Positions 1-8,248 are shown, numbered from the stretch's first letter. The stretch: DNA of 21,321 nucleotides from Bacteroidales bacterium (GCA_900767075.1 CAAFXX010000244.1:1-21321); one strand, 5' to 3'. Made by a program: numbers and translations. The notes: generated from the letters alone by a model not told the origin.

Positions 1-20
1 ACACGACGCTCTTCCGATCT
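1..20. other. Illumina TruSeq adapter remnant (not biological)
   Basis: The first 20 bases, ACACGACGCTCTTCCGATCT, are identical to the last 20 bases of the TruSeq universal (read 1) adapter. Biological sequence starts at base 21. The same adapter occurs in reverse complement at the other end of the contig. Confidence 0.98.
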
Positions 21-245
21 AACGATATAACCTATATAATCGAGAAGCCGGAGTCTCTCGCGCCCGCTCCCGGAGCTGAAGCCGAGGAGATCCTCACCTA
101 CTCCGACACCCGTCAGCCGGCAGGTTATATCATTGACCACGGCAAAAGCAAGAATGCCGTGCTCTCGATTCCCATCGAGGCGATAACCGACCCGGCGGGC
201 CGCAACAGCCTTATGAAAGAGATCCTGACGCGTCTCGGCAGATAA
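21..245 (+). CDS. C-terminal fragment, possible xanthan-lyase/golvesin-type amidase family protein
   Basis: An open frame runs from the adapter junction to a TAA at 243-245 and gives 74 residues with no start, so this is the 3' end of a larger gene. The segment YSDTRQPAGYIIDHG followed by AVLSIPIEAITDPAGRN and a terminal LMKEILTRLGR recalls the C-terminus of Bacteroidales secreted proteins annotated as xanthan lyase or golvesin-type N-acetylmuramoyl-L-alanine amidase, in which a 'GFPIE..' strand and an 'LM..IL.FL' helix close the domain. This match is from memory and only the tail can be judged. If right, it fits the peptidoglycan theme of the next genes. A gap of 72 bases follows, with no clear terminator or promoter, so co-transcription with the glycosyltransferase gene is plausible. 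Confidence 0.6.
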   Translation, partial: NDITYIIEKPESLAPAPGAEAEEILTYSDTRQPAGYIIDHGKSKNAVLSIPIEAITDPAGRNSLMKEILTRLGR

Positions 246-317
246 GCCCTGCCTGCGAAAGGGACCTAAAGGTTTTCAGAATAAGTAAAAATCAACATTT
301 CTCCATTATACCGATCA

Positions 318-1799
318 ATGGAAATAGTTCAATTCACCACCGTCAACAATCTGCGAGAGCACATCCTGCACTCGCCGCTCGAACAATACGTCCTTGTAAA
401 AATCGGAAACCGTGAGGTCGAGCTCGATCCGCTGTTTGAATCGCGTCTGACAGAACTTGCCTCCGACATCGACTCTACGCTGACCTATTGTTACTACCGC
501 GACCGCAACGCCGACGGCACGGTGACCGACCATCCGGTCATCGACTATCAGCCCGGCGCCGTGCGCGACGACTTCGACTTCGGTCCGCTCGTGCTGCTCA
601 ACGCAGCCGACGTGCTGAACATAACGGAAAATTTCAAACCGGAAACCTCCGACCTGATCGACGGCGGCTGGTATGCCCTGCGCCTGCGTATAACCGTCGG
701 CCGCATGGTCGCCATGATTCCGGAATATCTTTATACAGTGGGACGCGTCGACTTCCGCAAAAGCGGGGATATGCAGCATGACTATGTGGATCCCCGCAAC
801 CGCGCATATCAGGTGCAGATGGAGAACTGTCTTCACGATCATCTGATGTATATCGACGGGCTCGTGCCCGAGCAGAAGGAAGATGTGGACTACGACGCCG
901 AGTCATTCCCGGTAGAGGCGTCGGTAGTCATTCCGGTGCGCAACCGCGTGCGTACCATTCTCGACGCCGTGCATTCCGCACTGGAACAAAAGACCGAATT
1001 CGATTACAACGTGATTGTTGTCGACAACGATTCCACCGACGGCACACGCGAGGCACTCGAAAGCATCTCCGACCCGCGCCTCGTGCTAATCAAGGTCAAT
1101 GCCGACGAACGTCTCGGCATCGGGGGATGCTGGAACAAGGCATTACTCTCCGAGCACTGCGGGCGCTTCGCCGTACAGCTTGATTCCGATGACCTCTACA
1201 TATCTCCCTTTACACTCGCTTCCATCGTGGCTAAATTCCGCTCGGGAAACTTCGGAATGGTGATAGGCAGCTACTCGATGGTCGATTTCGACGGCAATCC
1301 CTTGCCGCAGGGTGTAATCACCCATTCCGAATGGACGGCTGAGAACGGCCCAAACAATGCGCTGCGCATAAACGGACTCGGTGCTCCACGCGCCTTCTTC
1401 ACCCCGGTGGCACGCAAATTCATGTTCCCCAACGTAAGCTATGGAGAGGATTATGCCATCGGTATCAGAATAAGCCGCGATTACCGCATCGGCAGAATCT
1501 TCACGTCGCTATATCTTTGCCGCCGCTGGGAAGGCAATTCCGACGCAGCGCTCTCAATCGAAAAAATCAATGCCAACAATAGTTACAAGGACTGTCTGCG
1601 TTCCCTCGAACTGATGGCACGCGTACGCCTTAACATAGAGGCCCACCGCGAGCGCATGCGCGGAGCGTTTCCTCCGGCTTTCGACGCTTTGATGAACGCC
1701 ATCGGGCGCTCCAGAAAGAACGATGACGATGATTTCGGCGATGACTACGACGATGACTCCTCTGATGATTTCGACGATTCCTCAGACCTGCCGTTCTGA
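318..1799 (+). CDS. Family 2 glycosyltransferase with N-terminal extension and acidic tail
   Basis: This 493-residue protein has no signal peptide or membrane segment, so it is predicted cytosolic. A GT-A fold of family 2 covers about residues 198-410: VVIPVRNR (203-210), VDNDSTDGT (235-243), the metal-binding DSDD (289-292), GED at 376-378 as probable catalytic base region, and RRWEGNSD (402-409). Residues 1-195 look like a second, degenerate GT2-like half: the stretch around TYCYYRD (56-62) and VRDDFDFGP (82-90) resembles the D-x-D side of such folds but lacks a full motif set. The last 25 residues are mostly Asp (14 of 22 at 469-490) and end in SDLPF. Donor and acceptor sugars are unknown. 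The ATG at 318 is the first in frame. The gene lies 23 bases before the DUF4922 gene and probably shares its transcript. Confidence 0.88.
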   Translation: MEIVQFTTVNNLREHILHSPLEQYVLVKIGNREVELDPLFESRLTELASDIDSTLTYCYYRDRNADGTVTDHPVIDYQPGAVRDDFDFGPLVLLNAADVLNITENFKPETSDLIDGGWYALRLRITVGRMVAMIPEYLYTVGRVDFRKSGDMQHDYVDPRNRAYQVQMENCLHDHLMYIDGLVPEQKEDVDYDAESFPVEASVVIPVRNRVRTILDAVHSALEQKTEFDYNVIVVDNDSTDGTREALESISDPRLVLIKVNADERLGIGGCWNKALLSEHCGRFAVQLDSDDLYISPFTLASIVAKFRSGNFGMVIGSYSMVDFDGNPLPQGVITHSEWTAENGPNNALRINGLGAPRAFFTPVARKFMFPNVSYGEDYAIGIRISRDYRIGRIFTSLYLCRRWEGNSDAALSIEKINANNSYKDCLRSLELMARVRLNIEAHRERMRGAFPPAFDALMNAIGRSRKNDDDDFGDDYDDDSSDDFDDSSDLPF

Positions 1800-1822
1800 C
1801 AACTGATAATACAGCGATAGCA

Positions 1823-2776
1823 ATGACTCTTTCTACCGAAGATATCAATTCACTCATCGAGACGCAACTTGCTTTGTGGCCCGAGGCGAAAGCCAATTTT
1901 GACAAGCTCCGCGGATGTCGGAGAAAACCGCTTGAAGTCGGTGAAACGACGCTCTTCGCACAGCTTAACCCGGCACGGATCCGGTCTACCGCCGCCGCTC
2001 TTGACAAGGAATCAATCAGCAGACGCGCATGTTTCCTTTGCGGTGAGAACAGACCGAAGGAACAGCTCCACGGTGAGCTGCTTCCCGGATGGGAACTGCT
2101 CGTGAACCCCTATCCCATATTGCCGGTACATTTCACCATAGTCTCGAAGACACACCGTCCGCAATCGGAAATACCGCTCGAAATGGCTGCGATGGCGGAT
2201 ATCGCGCCTGACCTTGCAATATTCTTCAATGGCGCGCGTGCCGGCGCCTCCGCGCCCGACCACATGCACTGCCAGGCAGTATTGAAGTCGGAACTGCCGA
2301 TAGTCACGCTTGTAGAACAGCATCATGACCATTCGTATCCGGGATTCATGTCATCGGAAGATTACGGCATGCAGCTCCCGTTTCATTTCATGAGCGGCAT
2401 CATCACCCCCGATGCCGAAGGAGCCGCCAATCTCATGAAATGCACAAAGGCATTCGGCATTGATTCAGCCACCGGGAAGAAAGACCAAGGTCTCGTGAAC
2501 GCATTTTTCTGGATTGACGGACGCGGCTATCTCCGCGTGGTGATTATCCCGCGCCGCGCCCACCGCCCCCAATGTTTCTTCAACGCCGGCAACGGCAGGC
2601 TTCTTGTCAGCCCGGGGGCCCTCGATATGGCGGGACTTCTGATTCTTCCCATAGAAGACGATTTCAACCGCATTACGGCTGACGACGTCCGGCGCATATA
2701 TTCCGAAGTCGCCTTCGCCGACGCTCTCCCCACTTCCATAAAAGCATACTTTACAGATGGTTGCAGCCAAGCCTGA
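1823..2776 (+). CDS. DUF4922 protein, GalT/HIT-like nucleotidylyltransferase or phosphorylase
   Basis: This 317-residue cytosolic protein matches the Bacteroidales family DUF4922 in size and sequence style. Key residues follow the GalT / GDP-galactose phosphorylase / Ap4A phosphorylase branch of the HIT superfamily: a CxxC pair C70/C73 (possible zinc site), NPYPI at 95-99 with H103, and then FNGARAGASAPDHMHCQ (135-151), whose H147-x-H149-x-Q151 is the HxHxQ catalytic signature. In that branch the middle His forms a covalent nucleotidyl intermediate and the products are nucleotide sugars or sugar phosphates. A third His/Arg-rich strand, VVIIPRRAHRP, lies at 239-249. The substrate is unknown. 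Its gene overlaps the SpoIID gene by 20 bases and is two genes upstream of ampG, so a sugar released in muropeptide salvage is a reasonable but unproven guess. Confidence 0.85.
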   Translation: MTLSTEDINSLIETQLALWPEAKANFDKLRGCRRKPLEVGETTLFAQLNPARIRSTAAALDKESISRRACFLCGENRPKEQLHGELLPGWELLVNPYPILPVHFTIVSKTHRPQSEIPLEMAAMADIAPDLAIFFNGARAGASAPDHMHCQAVLKSELPIVTLVEQHHDHSYPGFMSSEDYGMQLPFHFMSGIITPDAEGAANLMKCTKAFGIDSATGKKDQGLVNAFFWIDGRGYLRVVIIPRRAHRPQCFFNAGNGRLLVSPGALDMAGLLILPIEDDFNRITADDVRRIYSEVAFADALPTSIKAYFTDGCSQA

Positions 2777-3884
2777 CAACGAGCCCTCGGTCAGCGTCGG
2801 TCTCTATACCGACGGAGAGCCCCGGATAAGCCAATCGGGGAAATTCCATCTGCTCCACAATCTTCAGATCGGACACGGCTTCCACTGGCAGAAATGCATG
2901 GAGGCGATATTGCCGGGAAAGATAAAGATTCTTGACAATCCTACTGAAGAAGGTGTAACTATCGTCAATATCCTCCCCGCTGAGGAATACCTCAGGTGCG
3001 TGGCTATAAGCGAGATGAGCGCGACAGCTCCCGTTGAATTCCTCAAGGCGCATACCGTCATGGCCCGCAGCTGGCTGATGGGCAAGCTCCACGGTAATCC
3101 GGCATCACAAACTTCGGGTCGCTTCAGTGAGCCAAATCTTCTGGTCGACTGGGACGACACCTCCTCGCACAGCGGTTTCGACGTCTGTTCCGACGACCAC
3201 TGCCAGCGTTACCAAGGCTCTCAGCCTTGGACGCCACAAGCCGAGGAAGCCCTCGAATCGACAAGAGGCATTGTGCTTGTCGATACAAACGGCAACATTG
3301 CCGACGCCCGTTATTCCAAATGCTGCGGCGGCACGACCGAGCTGTTCTCGACCTGCTGGCAGGATGAGGATCCCGGTTATCTCGAGAGCTTCAAGGATCC
3401 ATATTGCGACCTCTCGCAAATGAGCGATAAGGAACGTGACGACCTGTTGGCGACCGTGCTCCGTGATTACGACCGCAACCCCGAACCATTCGGAATGTGG
3501 AAAACCCGGATTTTAAAAAAAGAGATAACAGAAAACTTACGGAGGAAATTCGGTCGGGACATCGGCGAGGTCACAGCTGTTTCCGTTTCCAAGAGGGGTT
3601 TATCCGGACGTGCGTCAATGCTTTCGATAAACGGTACCAAAGGGAACCTCCGGTTGGGAAAAGAGCTGATGATACGCCGTCTGCTCTCCTCTTCGCACCT
3701 TTACAGCTCGCTGTTCACCCTTGATGATTGCGAAGACTACGTTTCAATCACGGGGCGCGGATGGGGGCACGGAGTCGGCATGTGCCAGATAGGAGCCGCA
3801 CGCATGGCGCGCGATGGCGCCGGATTCCGTGAAATCCTTTCATTCTACTATCCTTCCACCACACTCAACCGACTATATCAATGA
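2757..3884 (+). CDS. SpoIID/LytB-domain protein (putative peptidoglycan lytic enzyme), no signal peptide
   Basis: A SpoIID domain fills most of the 375 residues. Visible family motifs are NILPAEEYLRCVAISEMS (71-88) with the probable catalytic Glu at 86, KAHTVMARSW (97-106), DDHCQRYQG (146-154), CCGGTTELF (189-197) and the C-terminal block GRGWGHGVGMCQIGAARMA (333-351) followed by ILSFYYPSTTLNRLY. Known SpoIID enzymes are lytic transglycosylases that cleave denuded glycan strands outside the cytoplasm. Here no signal peptide or anchor is seen, and an in-frame stop at 2739-2741 leaves no room for one upstream of the ATG at 2757. The start lies inside the DUF4922 gene (20-base overlap), and the stop overlaps the ampG start as ATGA (3881-3884), so the three are almost surely one translationally coupled unit. 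Cys residues are unusually frequent for the family (for example C144, C149, C189, C190, C200). Confidence 0.9.
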   Translation: MVAAKPDNEPSVSVGLYTDGEPRISQSGKFHLLHNLQIGHGFHWQKCMEAILPGKIKILDNPTEEGVTIVNILPAEEYLRCVAISEMSATAPVEFLKAHTVMARSWLMGKLHGNPASQTSGRFSEPNLLVDWDDTSSHSGFDVCSDDHCQRYQGSQPWTPQAEEALESTRGIVLVDTNGNIADARYSKCCGGTTELFSTCWQDEDPGYLESFKDPYCDLSQMSDKERDDLLATVLRDYDRNPEPFGMWKTRILKKEITENLRRKFGRDIGEVTAVSVSKRGLSGRASMLSINGTKGNLRLGKELMIRRLLSSSHLYSSLFTLDDCEDYVSITGRGWGHGVGMCQIGAARMARDGAGFREILSFYYPSTTLNRLYQ

Positions 3885-5224
3885 GCAATAACGATACGAT
3901 ACTAAAAGGATCCTCGGAAAAGACGGAGGGCAGCCATTCCCCATGGGCATGGATTCCGACTCTGTACATCGCCGAAGGACTTCCCTATTTCGCGGTCAAC
4001 GTCCTGACGGTACTGATGTACACCCGTCTCAACGTTCCCCTCCAGGAGATGGCGTTCTATACCGGAGTCCTATATCTTCCCTGGGTGATAAAGCCTTTCT
4101 GGAGTCCCTTTATCGACCTCTTCAAGACCAAGCGGCTCTGGACCATAAGCATGCAGTTCATCATAGCCGCAAGCATGGCGGCGGTCGGCATTCTCCTCCA
4201 TGCGCCTTTCTTCTTTTTCGCGACTCTCGTGGCGTTCTGGATAATAGCGTTCGCGTCGGCTACTCACGATATTGCCGCCGACGGATACTATATGATCGAG
4301 CTTACGCCCCATCAGCAGGCGGCTTATGTCGGCGTCCGCTCTACATTCTACCGCATAGCGAGTGTGATCGGGCAAGGAGGTCTGGTGATTCTTGCGGGAA
4401 AGCTTGAGGAAAGCGGCAACATGACCCGCGCATGGAGCATAACCTTCCTGATTCTTGCTTCGTTTTTCCTGCTTGTGGCACTTTACCACACCCGTTTCAT
4501 GCCACGCGCCGCCGGCGACAAACCGATTCCCGGCGTGACGGCACGGACCATAGGAGCTGATTTCGCCCGCACGCTCGTCACTTTCTTCCAAAAACCGCAC
4601 ATCGTGACCGCCCTGCTGTTCATGCTTCTCTACAGATTGCCGGAAGCCATGTGCATCAAGCTCGTCCAACCTTTCCTCGTGGCGGCACGTGCCGACGGCG
4701 GACTGGGACTTTCGACAGTACAGGTAGGACTCGTCAACGGCACGGTCGGCGTGATCGCCCTTCTTGCCGGAGGAATACTCGGGGGTATCGTCATTTCCCG
4801 CGGCGGACTGAAGAAATGGCTCTGGCCCATGGCGTGTGCGCTCACCCTCCCCTGTATCCTATATTGCTGGCTCGCGATGACTCAGCCCGACAACTTCACC
4901 ATGATATGTTCGGCGGTGGCAATCGAGCAATTCGGCTATGGATTCGGATTCACGGCTTTCATGCTTTACCTGATATACTTCAGCCAGGGTGAAAGCAAGA
5001 CATCGCATTATGCCTTCTGCACGGCGTTCATGGCGCTCGGCATGATGCTTCCCGGAATGGCGGCAGGATGGCTACACGACCTCTTTGCCCGGTACAGTAT
5101 TTTCGGAGCCGCCGGTCCGCAGGGATATGTCAATTTCTTCTGGCTTGTGATGCTATGCTGCGTGGCGACATTCGCAGTGTGCGCCGCAGTACATATTGAC
5201 CCGCAGTTCGGAAAAAAACGCTAA
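3881..5224 (+). CDS. ampG: AmpG-type anhydromuropeptide permease (MFS)
   Basis: This 447-residue inner-membrane protein has about 12 hydrophobic segments and a short hydrophilic N-terminus. It carries AmpG-type features: WIPTLYIAEGLPYFAVNVL (24-42), YLPWVIKPFWSPFIDL (65-80, like the 'LP..LK..WSP..D' loop of AmpG), and SATHDIAADGYY (126-137), the counterpart of the 'Q-D-I-x-x-D-A' motif after helix 4. AmpG imports GlcNAc-anhydroMurNAc(-peptide) fragments for cell-wall recycling. It is shorter than E. coli AmpG, as is usual in Bacteroidales. The ATGA overlap with the SpoIID gene indicates translational coupling. Other MFS roles cannot be excluded, but the gene context supports muropeptide uptake. 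Confidence 0.88.
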   Translation: MSNNDTILKGSSEKTEGSHSPWAWIPTLYIAEGLPYFAVNVLTVLMYTRLNVPLQEMAFYTGVLYLPWVIKPFWSPFIDLFKTKRLWTISMQFIIAASMAAVGILLHAPFFFFATLVAFWIIAFASATHDIAADGYYMIELTPHQQAAYVGVRSTFYRIASVIGQGGLVILAGKLEESGNMTRAWSITFLILASFFLLVALYHTRFMPRAAGDKPIPGVTARTIGADFARTLVTFFQKPHIVTALLFMLLYRLPEAMCIKLVQPFLVAARADGGLGLSTVQVGLVNGTVGVIALLAGGILGGIVISRGGLKKWLWPMACALTLPCILYCWLAMTQPDNFTMICSAVAIEQFGYGFGFTAFMLYLIYFSQGESKTSHYAFCTAFMALGMMLPGMAAGWLHDLFARYSIFGAAGPQGYVNFFWLVMLCCVATFAVCAAVHIDPQFGKKR

Positions 5225-5229
5225 CTTTG
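5222..5229 (+). promoter_or_regulatory. Candidate -7 element (TAACTTTG) for tamL
   Basis: TAACTTTG fits the Bacteroidota -7 consensus TAnnTTTG, and its first three bases are the ampG stop codon. No exact TTTG lies 19-21 bases upstream (nearest is ATTG at 5195-5198, 23 bases away), so the -33 half is weak. The tamL ATG begins 5 bases after the element, which would give a leaderless mRNA if it is used. Confidence 0.45.
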
Positions 5230-5233
5230 CAAG

Positions 5234-7576
5234 ATGAAACGTCTCTCGGCTCTACATATCGCATTTCTCGGACTTCTCGCCGCCATCGTGGCGGGATGCT
5301 CCTCGGTGCGTCATGTCCCGCCGGGGTCATTTCTTCTTGACGATGTCAAGATAAGCCTTAATGATTCGACGCATACGCTCAACGAGCAGGAACTCTCCAC
5401 CTACGTCCGTCACAAAGAGAACAACCGTATGCTCTGGAGCGCAAAGATGCGCCTCGGCGTCTACAATATGAGCGGGAAGGATTCCACGAAATGGTATAAC
5501 CGCTGGCTCAGGAAATTAGGTGAGCCGCCGGTTATCTATAATCCTGAGGATGTCACTTCCGACGCCCTTCAGCTTCAGAAGGCGATGGTGAACAGCGGCT
5601 TTCTCCATGCCTACGTAGATGTCGACACCATCGTCGATTCCCTGAAACGCAAGGCGAAAGTGCTGTATAACCTCGAGCCGGGACGTCCACACACAATCCG
5701 CAGCATTGAATATGTCTTCCCCAACGATACCCTCCGGGAGCTGATAATGGCGGATTCGGCACGTTTCACCGTCGTACCCGGGAAACCCCTCGACCGCAGC
5801 GTGCTCGAGGCGCAAAGGGAACTCATCACCACCCGTCTCCGCAACCACGGGTATTATGCCTTCGGAAAGGAATACATAACCTTCAACGCCGATACCACCG
5901 AAGGTAATTTTGAAGCCGACCTGACCATGACGGTAAATCCGGTGCATCAGACCGGCAATATTTCCTTAGGGCTCATGCCCGACCGCGAGTATGTCGTCAG
6001 GAACATCTATTATATTCTCAACTACGACCCGGGCAAAATGACCGACCTGCGCAACATCCATGCCGCCGACACGGTAAACTACAAGGGTCTGACCATCCTT
6101 TACGACAAGAAACGCTATCTGCGTCCCGGCGTGCTTTACGAGAACTGCTTCATACGCAGCGGCCGCCCATACAGGCTGCATGACGTCAACAACACCTATT
6201 CCGCACTCTCGAGACTGAATATTTTAAAATTCATAAACATCCGGTTCCTACCCGCCGGCGAGATAGGGTCTGTCGGCATCCTCGACGCATATATCCTGCT
6301 GACTCCGGGAAAGAGCCAGTCCTTCTCCGTGGAGCTGGAGGGCACCAATTCAGAAGGTGACCTTGGTGTGGCGGTCGGCATATCCTACCAGCACCGCAAC
6401 CTCGGCAAAGGTTCCGAGACACTCTCAGCCAAAATACGCGGCGCCTACGAGGCACTCAACGGAAACCTCAGCGGATTCATCCACGACAGATATATGGAAT
6501 ACGGCGTGGAGTTAGGAGTGGTTTTCCCGAAATTCAAGGCTCCTTTCCTGCGGGAGAATTTCAAGAGGCGCATCAATGCATCGACGGAATTCAACATCTC
6601 GATGAACTATCAGGAGCGCCCGGAATACACCCGAATAATCTCGACGGCAGGATGGAGTTATAAATGGACAGAACGGTTCAACCGAAACCGCCATACCTTC
6701 ACACCCGTCGACATCAACTATGTCTATCTTCCCGAAAGCACCAATAATTTCATCGACGAGATAGCTCCCGACAATCCGCTGCTCCGTTATAGTTATGAAG
6801 ACCATTTCATAATGAGAATGGGCTACTCCTTCTATCATTCCAACAAGAAGCCCGACATGCCCTGGAGCCATCAGAAACAGCGAAACATCTATACGCTGCG
6901 CGTCAATGCGGAAATTGCCGGAAACCTGCTTTTCGCCATCAGCCGTATAGCGCGGCCCCACCGGGATTTCCACGAGAACCCATACAAGGTTTTCGGGATC
7001 ACGTATTCCCAATATGCCAAGGCGGAGGCGGATTTCGCGTTCCTGCATATCTTCGACGACCGCCAGAGCATTGCGTTCCATGTCGGAGCGGGCGTCGGTG
7101 TACCCTACGGGAACTCCTCGATACTGCCGTTTGAAAAACGTTTCTACGGAGGCGGAGCCAATGGAGTCCGCGGCTGGGACGTGCGTACGCTCGGACCCGG
7201 ACGTTTCCCGGGCAGCAACTCCGTTTCCGACTTCATCCATCAGTGCGGAGACATCCGCTTCGACCTTAGTGTCGAATACCGCGCGAAACTTTTCTGGGTG
7301 CTCGAAGGCGCCGCTTTCATCGATGCCGGAAATATATGGACTATCCGCGATTATCCGAGTCAGCCATACGGAATGTTCCGTTTTAATTCGTTTTATAAAG
7401 AGATAGCCGCCGCTTATGGAATTGGTCTGCGTCTTGATTTTACATATTTTCTGCTGCGACTTGACCTCGGAATGAAGGCACACAACCCTGCCATAAACGC
7501 CGAACCATGGCCAATCATACACCCCAGGTGGGGACGCGACTCCTCTTTCCATTTTTCGATAGGCTATCCGTTCTGA
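5234..7576 (+). CDS. tamL: TamL-type lipoprotein of the Omp85/BamA-TamA superfamily
   Basis: This 780-residue protein opens with a lipoprotein signal (lipobox IVAGC, acylated Cys22), followed by POTRA-like alpha/beta repeats to about residue 340 and a 16-strand-type beta barrel to the end. The barrel holds the Omp85 loop motif as GVRGW (644-648) and ends in FHFSIGYPF with a terminal Phe, the usual BAM recognition end. TamL is the Bacteroidota lipoprotein counterpart of TamA and is implicated in outer-membrane homeostasis together with TamB. Length is normal for the family. Unlike the arrangement I expect for this gene, no tamB follows; a HAD phosphatase gene starts 18 bases downstream. The ATG at 5234 is set by the signal peptide. 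A general BamA-like role is the main alternative. Confidence 0.87.
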   Translation: MKRLSALHIAFLGLLAAIVAGCSSVRHVPPGSFLLDDVKISLNDSTHTLNEQELSTYVRHKENNRMLWSAKMRLGVYNMSGKDSTKWYNRWLRKLGEPPVIYNPEDVTSDALQLQKAMVNSGFLHAYVDVDTIVDSLKRKAKVLYNLEPGRPHTIRSIEYVFPNDTLRELIMADSARFTVVPGKPLDRSVLEAQRELITTRLRNHGYYAFGKEYITFNADTTEGNFEADLTMTVNPVHQTGNISLGLMPDREYVVRNIYYILNYDPGKMTDLRNIHAADTVNYKGLTILYDKKRYLRPGVLYENCFIRSGRPYRLHDVNNTYSALSRLNILKFINIRFLPAGEIGSVGILDAYILLTPGKSQSFSVELEGTNSEGDLGVAVGISYQHRNLGKGSETLSAKIRGAYEALNGNLSGFIHDRYMEYGVELGVVFPKFKAPFLRENFKRRINASTEFNISMNYQERPEYTRIISTAGWSYKWTERFNRNRHTFTPVDINYVYLPESTNNFIDEIAPDNPLLRYSYEDHFIMRMGYSFYHSNKKPDMPWSHQKQRNIYTLRVNAEIAGNLLFAISRIARPHRDFHENPYKVFGITYSQYAKAEADFAFLHIFDDRQSIAFHVGAGVGVPYGNSSILPFEKRFYGGGANGVRGWDVRTLGPGRFPGSNSVSDFIHQCGDIRFDLSVEYRAKLFWVLEGAAFIDAGNIWTIRDYPSQPYGMFRFNSFYKEIAAAYGIGLRLDFTYFLLRLDLGMKAHNPAINAEPWPIIHPRWGRDSSFHFSIGYPF

Positions 7577-7594
7577 CAATAAAACTACATCCAT

Positions 7595-8248
7595 ATGAAG
7601 AAGTTAGTGATATTCGACCTCGACGGCACCCTGCTTAACACAATCGCAGATCTCGGGAATGCCTGCAACCATGCCCTCCGTGAGCTCGGTTATTCGGAGC
7701 ATGCCCTTTTAACCTATAACTACATGGTGGGCAACGGCGTACGCAAACTCGTGGAACGCGCAGAACCCGATGCCGACCCCAAGACCGTCGACCGTCTGCT
7801 GAGCATATTCCGCGAATACTACGACGAGCACTGCATGGACCATACCGTGCCCTATCCCGGCATTCCCGACATGCTCCGCACTCTTGATTCAAGAGGGGTG
7901 TCAATCGCGGTCGCCTCAAACAAGTATCAGGCTGCTGCCGAAAGAATCGTCCGTCATTATTTCCCCGACATTCCGTTCGTGGCGATCATGGGACAGGTGG
8001 AGGGCAGGCCGACCAAACCCGACCCTTCGATTATATTCAGCATCCTTAATGAACATCCCACTCCGAAGAACGATGTATTATATGCAGGGGATTCCGGTGT
8101 CGACATGGAGACGGCACGCCGCGCATGCATAGAATCGGTCGGTGTCAGCTGGGGCTTCCGTCCCGTTTCGGAGCTTCGCGCAGCATATGCCGACCATATC
8201 GTCAGTTCGACTCCCGAACTTCTTGAAATCGCTCTTCGTGAACAATAA
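7595..8248 (+). CDS. HAD-superfamily phosphatase, phosphoglycolate-phosphatase-like
   Basis: The 217-residue protein has all four HAD motifs: DLDGTLLNT (8-16, nucleophile D8 and acid/base D10), ASN at 107-109, K141 in TKPDPS, and GDSGVD (165-170). A helical C1-type cap lies at about 16-80, as in phosphoglycolate phosphatase (Gph) and the related MurNAc-6-phosphate phosphatase MupP. The exact substrate cannot be told from motifs. The nearby ampG makes a sugar-phosphate role in wall recycling conceivable, but Gph-like housekeeping repair is the safer reading. It starts 18 bases after tamL and is probably in the same transcript. Confidence 0.9.
   Translation: MKKLVIFDLDGTLLNTIADLGNACNHALRELGYSEHALLTYNYMVGNGVRKLVERAEPDADPKTVDRLLSIFREYYDEHCMDHTVPYPGIPDMLRTLDSRGVSIAVASNKYQAAAERIVRHYFPDIPFVAIMGQVEGRPTKPDPSIIFSILNEHPTPKNDVLYAGDSGVDMETARRACIESVGVSWGFRPVSELRAAYADHIVSSTPELLEIALREQ

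Noticed and set aside
4070..4669. A 199-codon open frame on the - strand opposite ampG
   Set aside because: Charged, motif-free product antisense to a clear membrane transporter.
6512..7594. A 360-codon open frame on the - strand opposite tamL
   Set aside because: It is a shadow of a GC-rich coding strand; tamL on the + strand has a signal peptide, Omp85 motifs and a proper barrel end, while the antisense product shows no recognisable domain.
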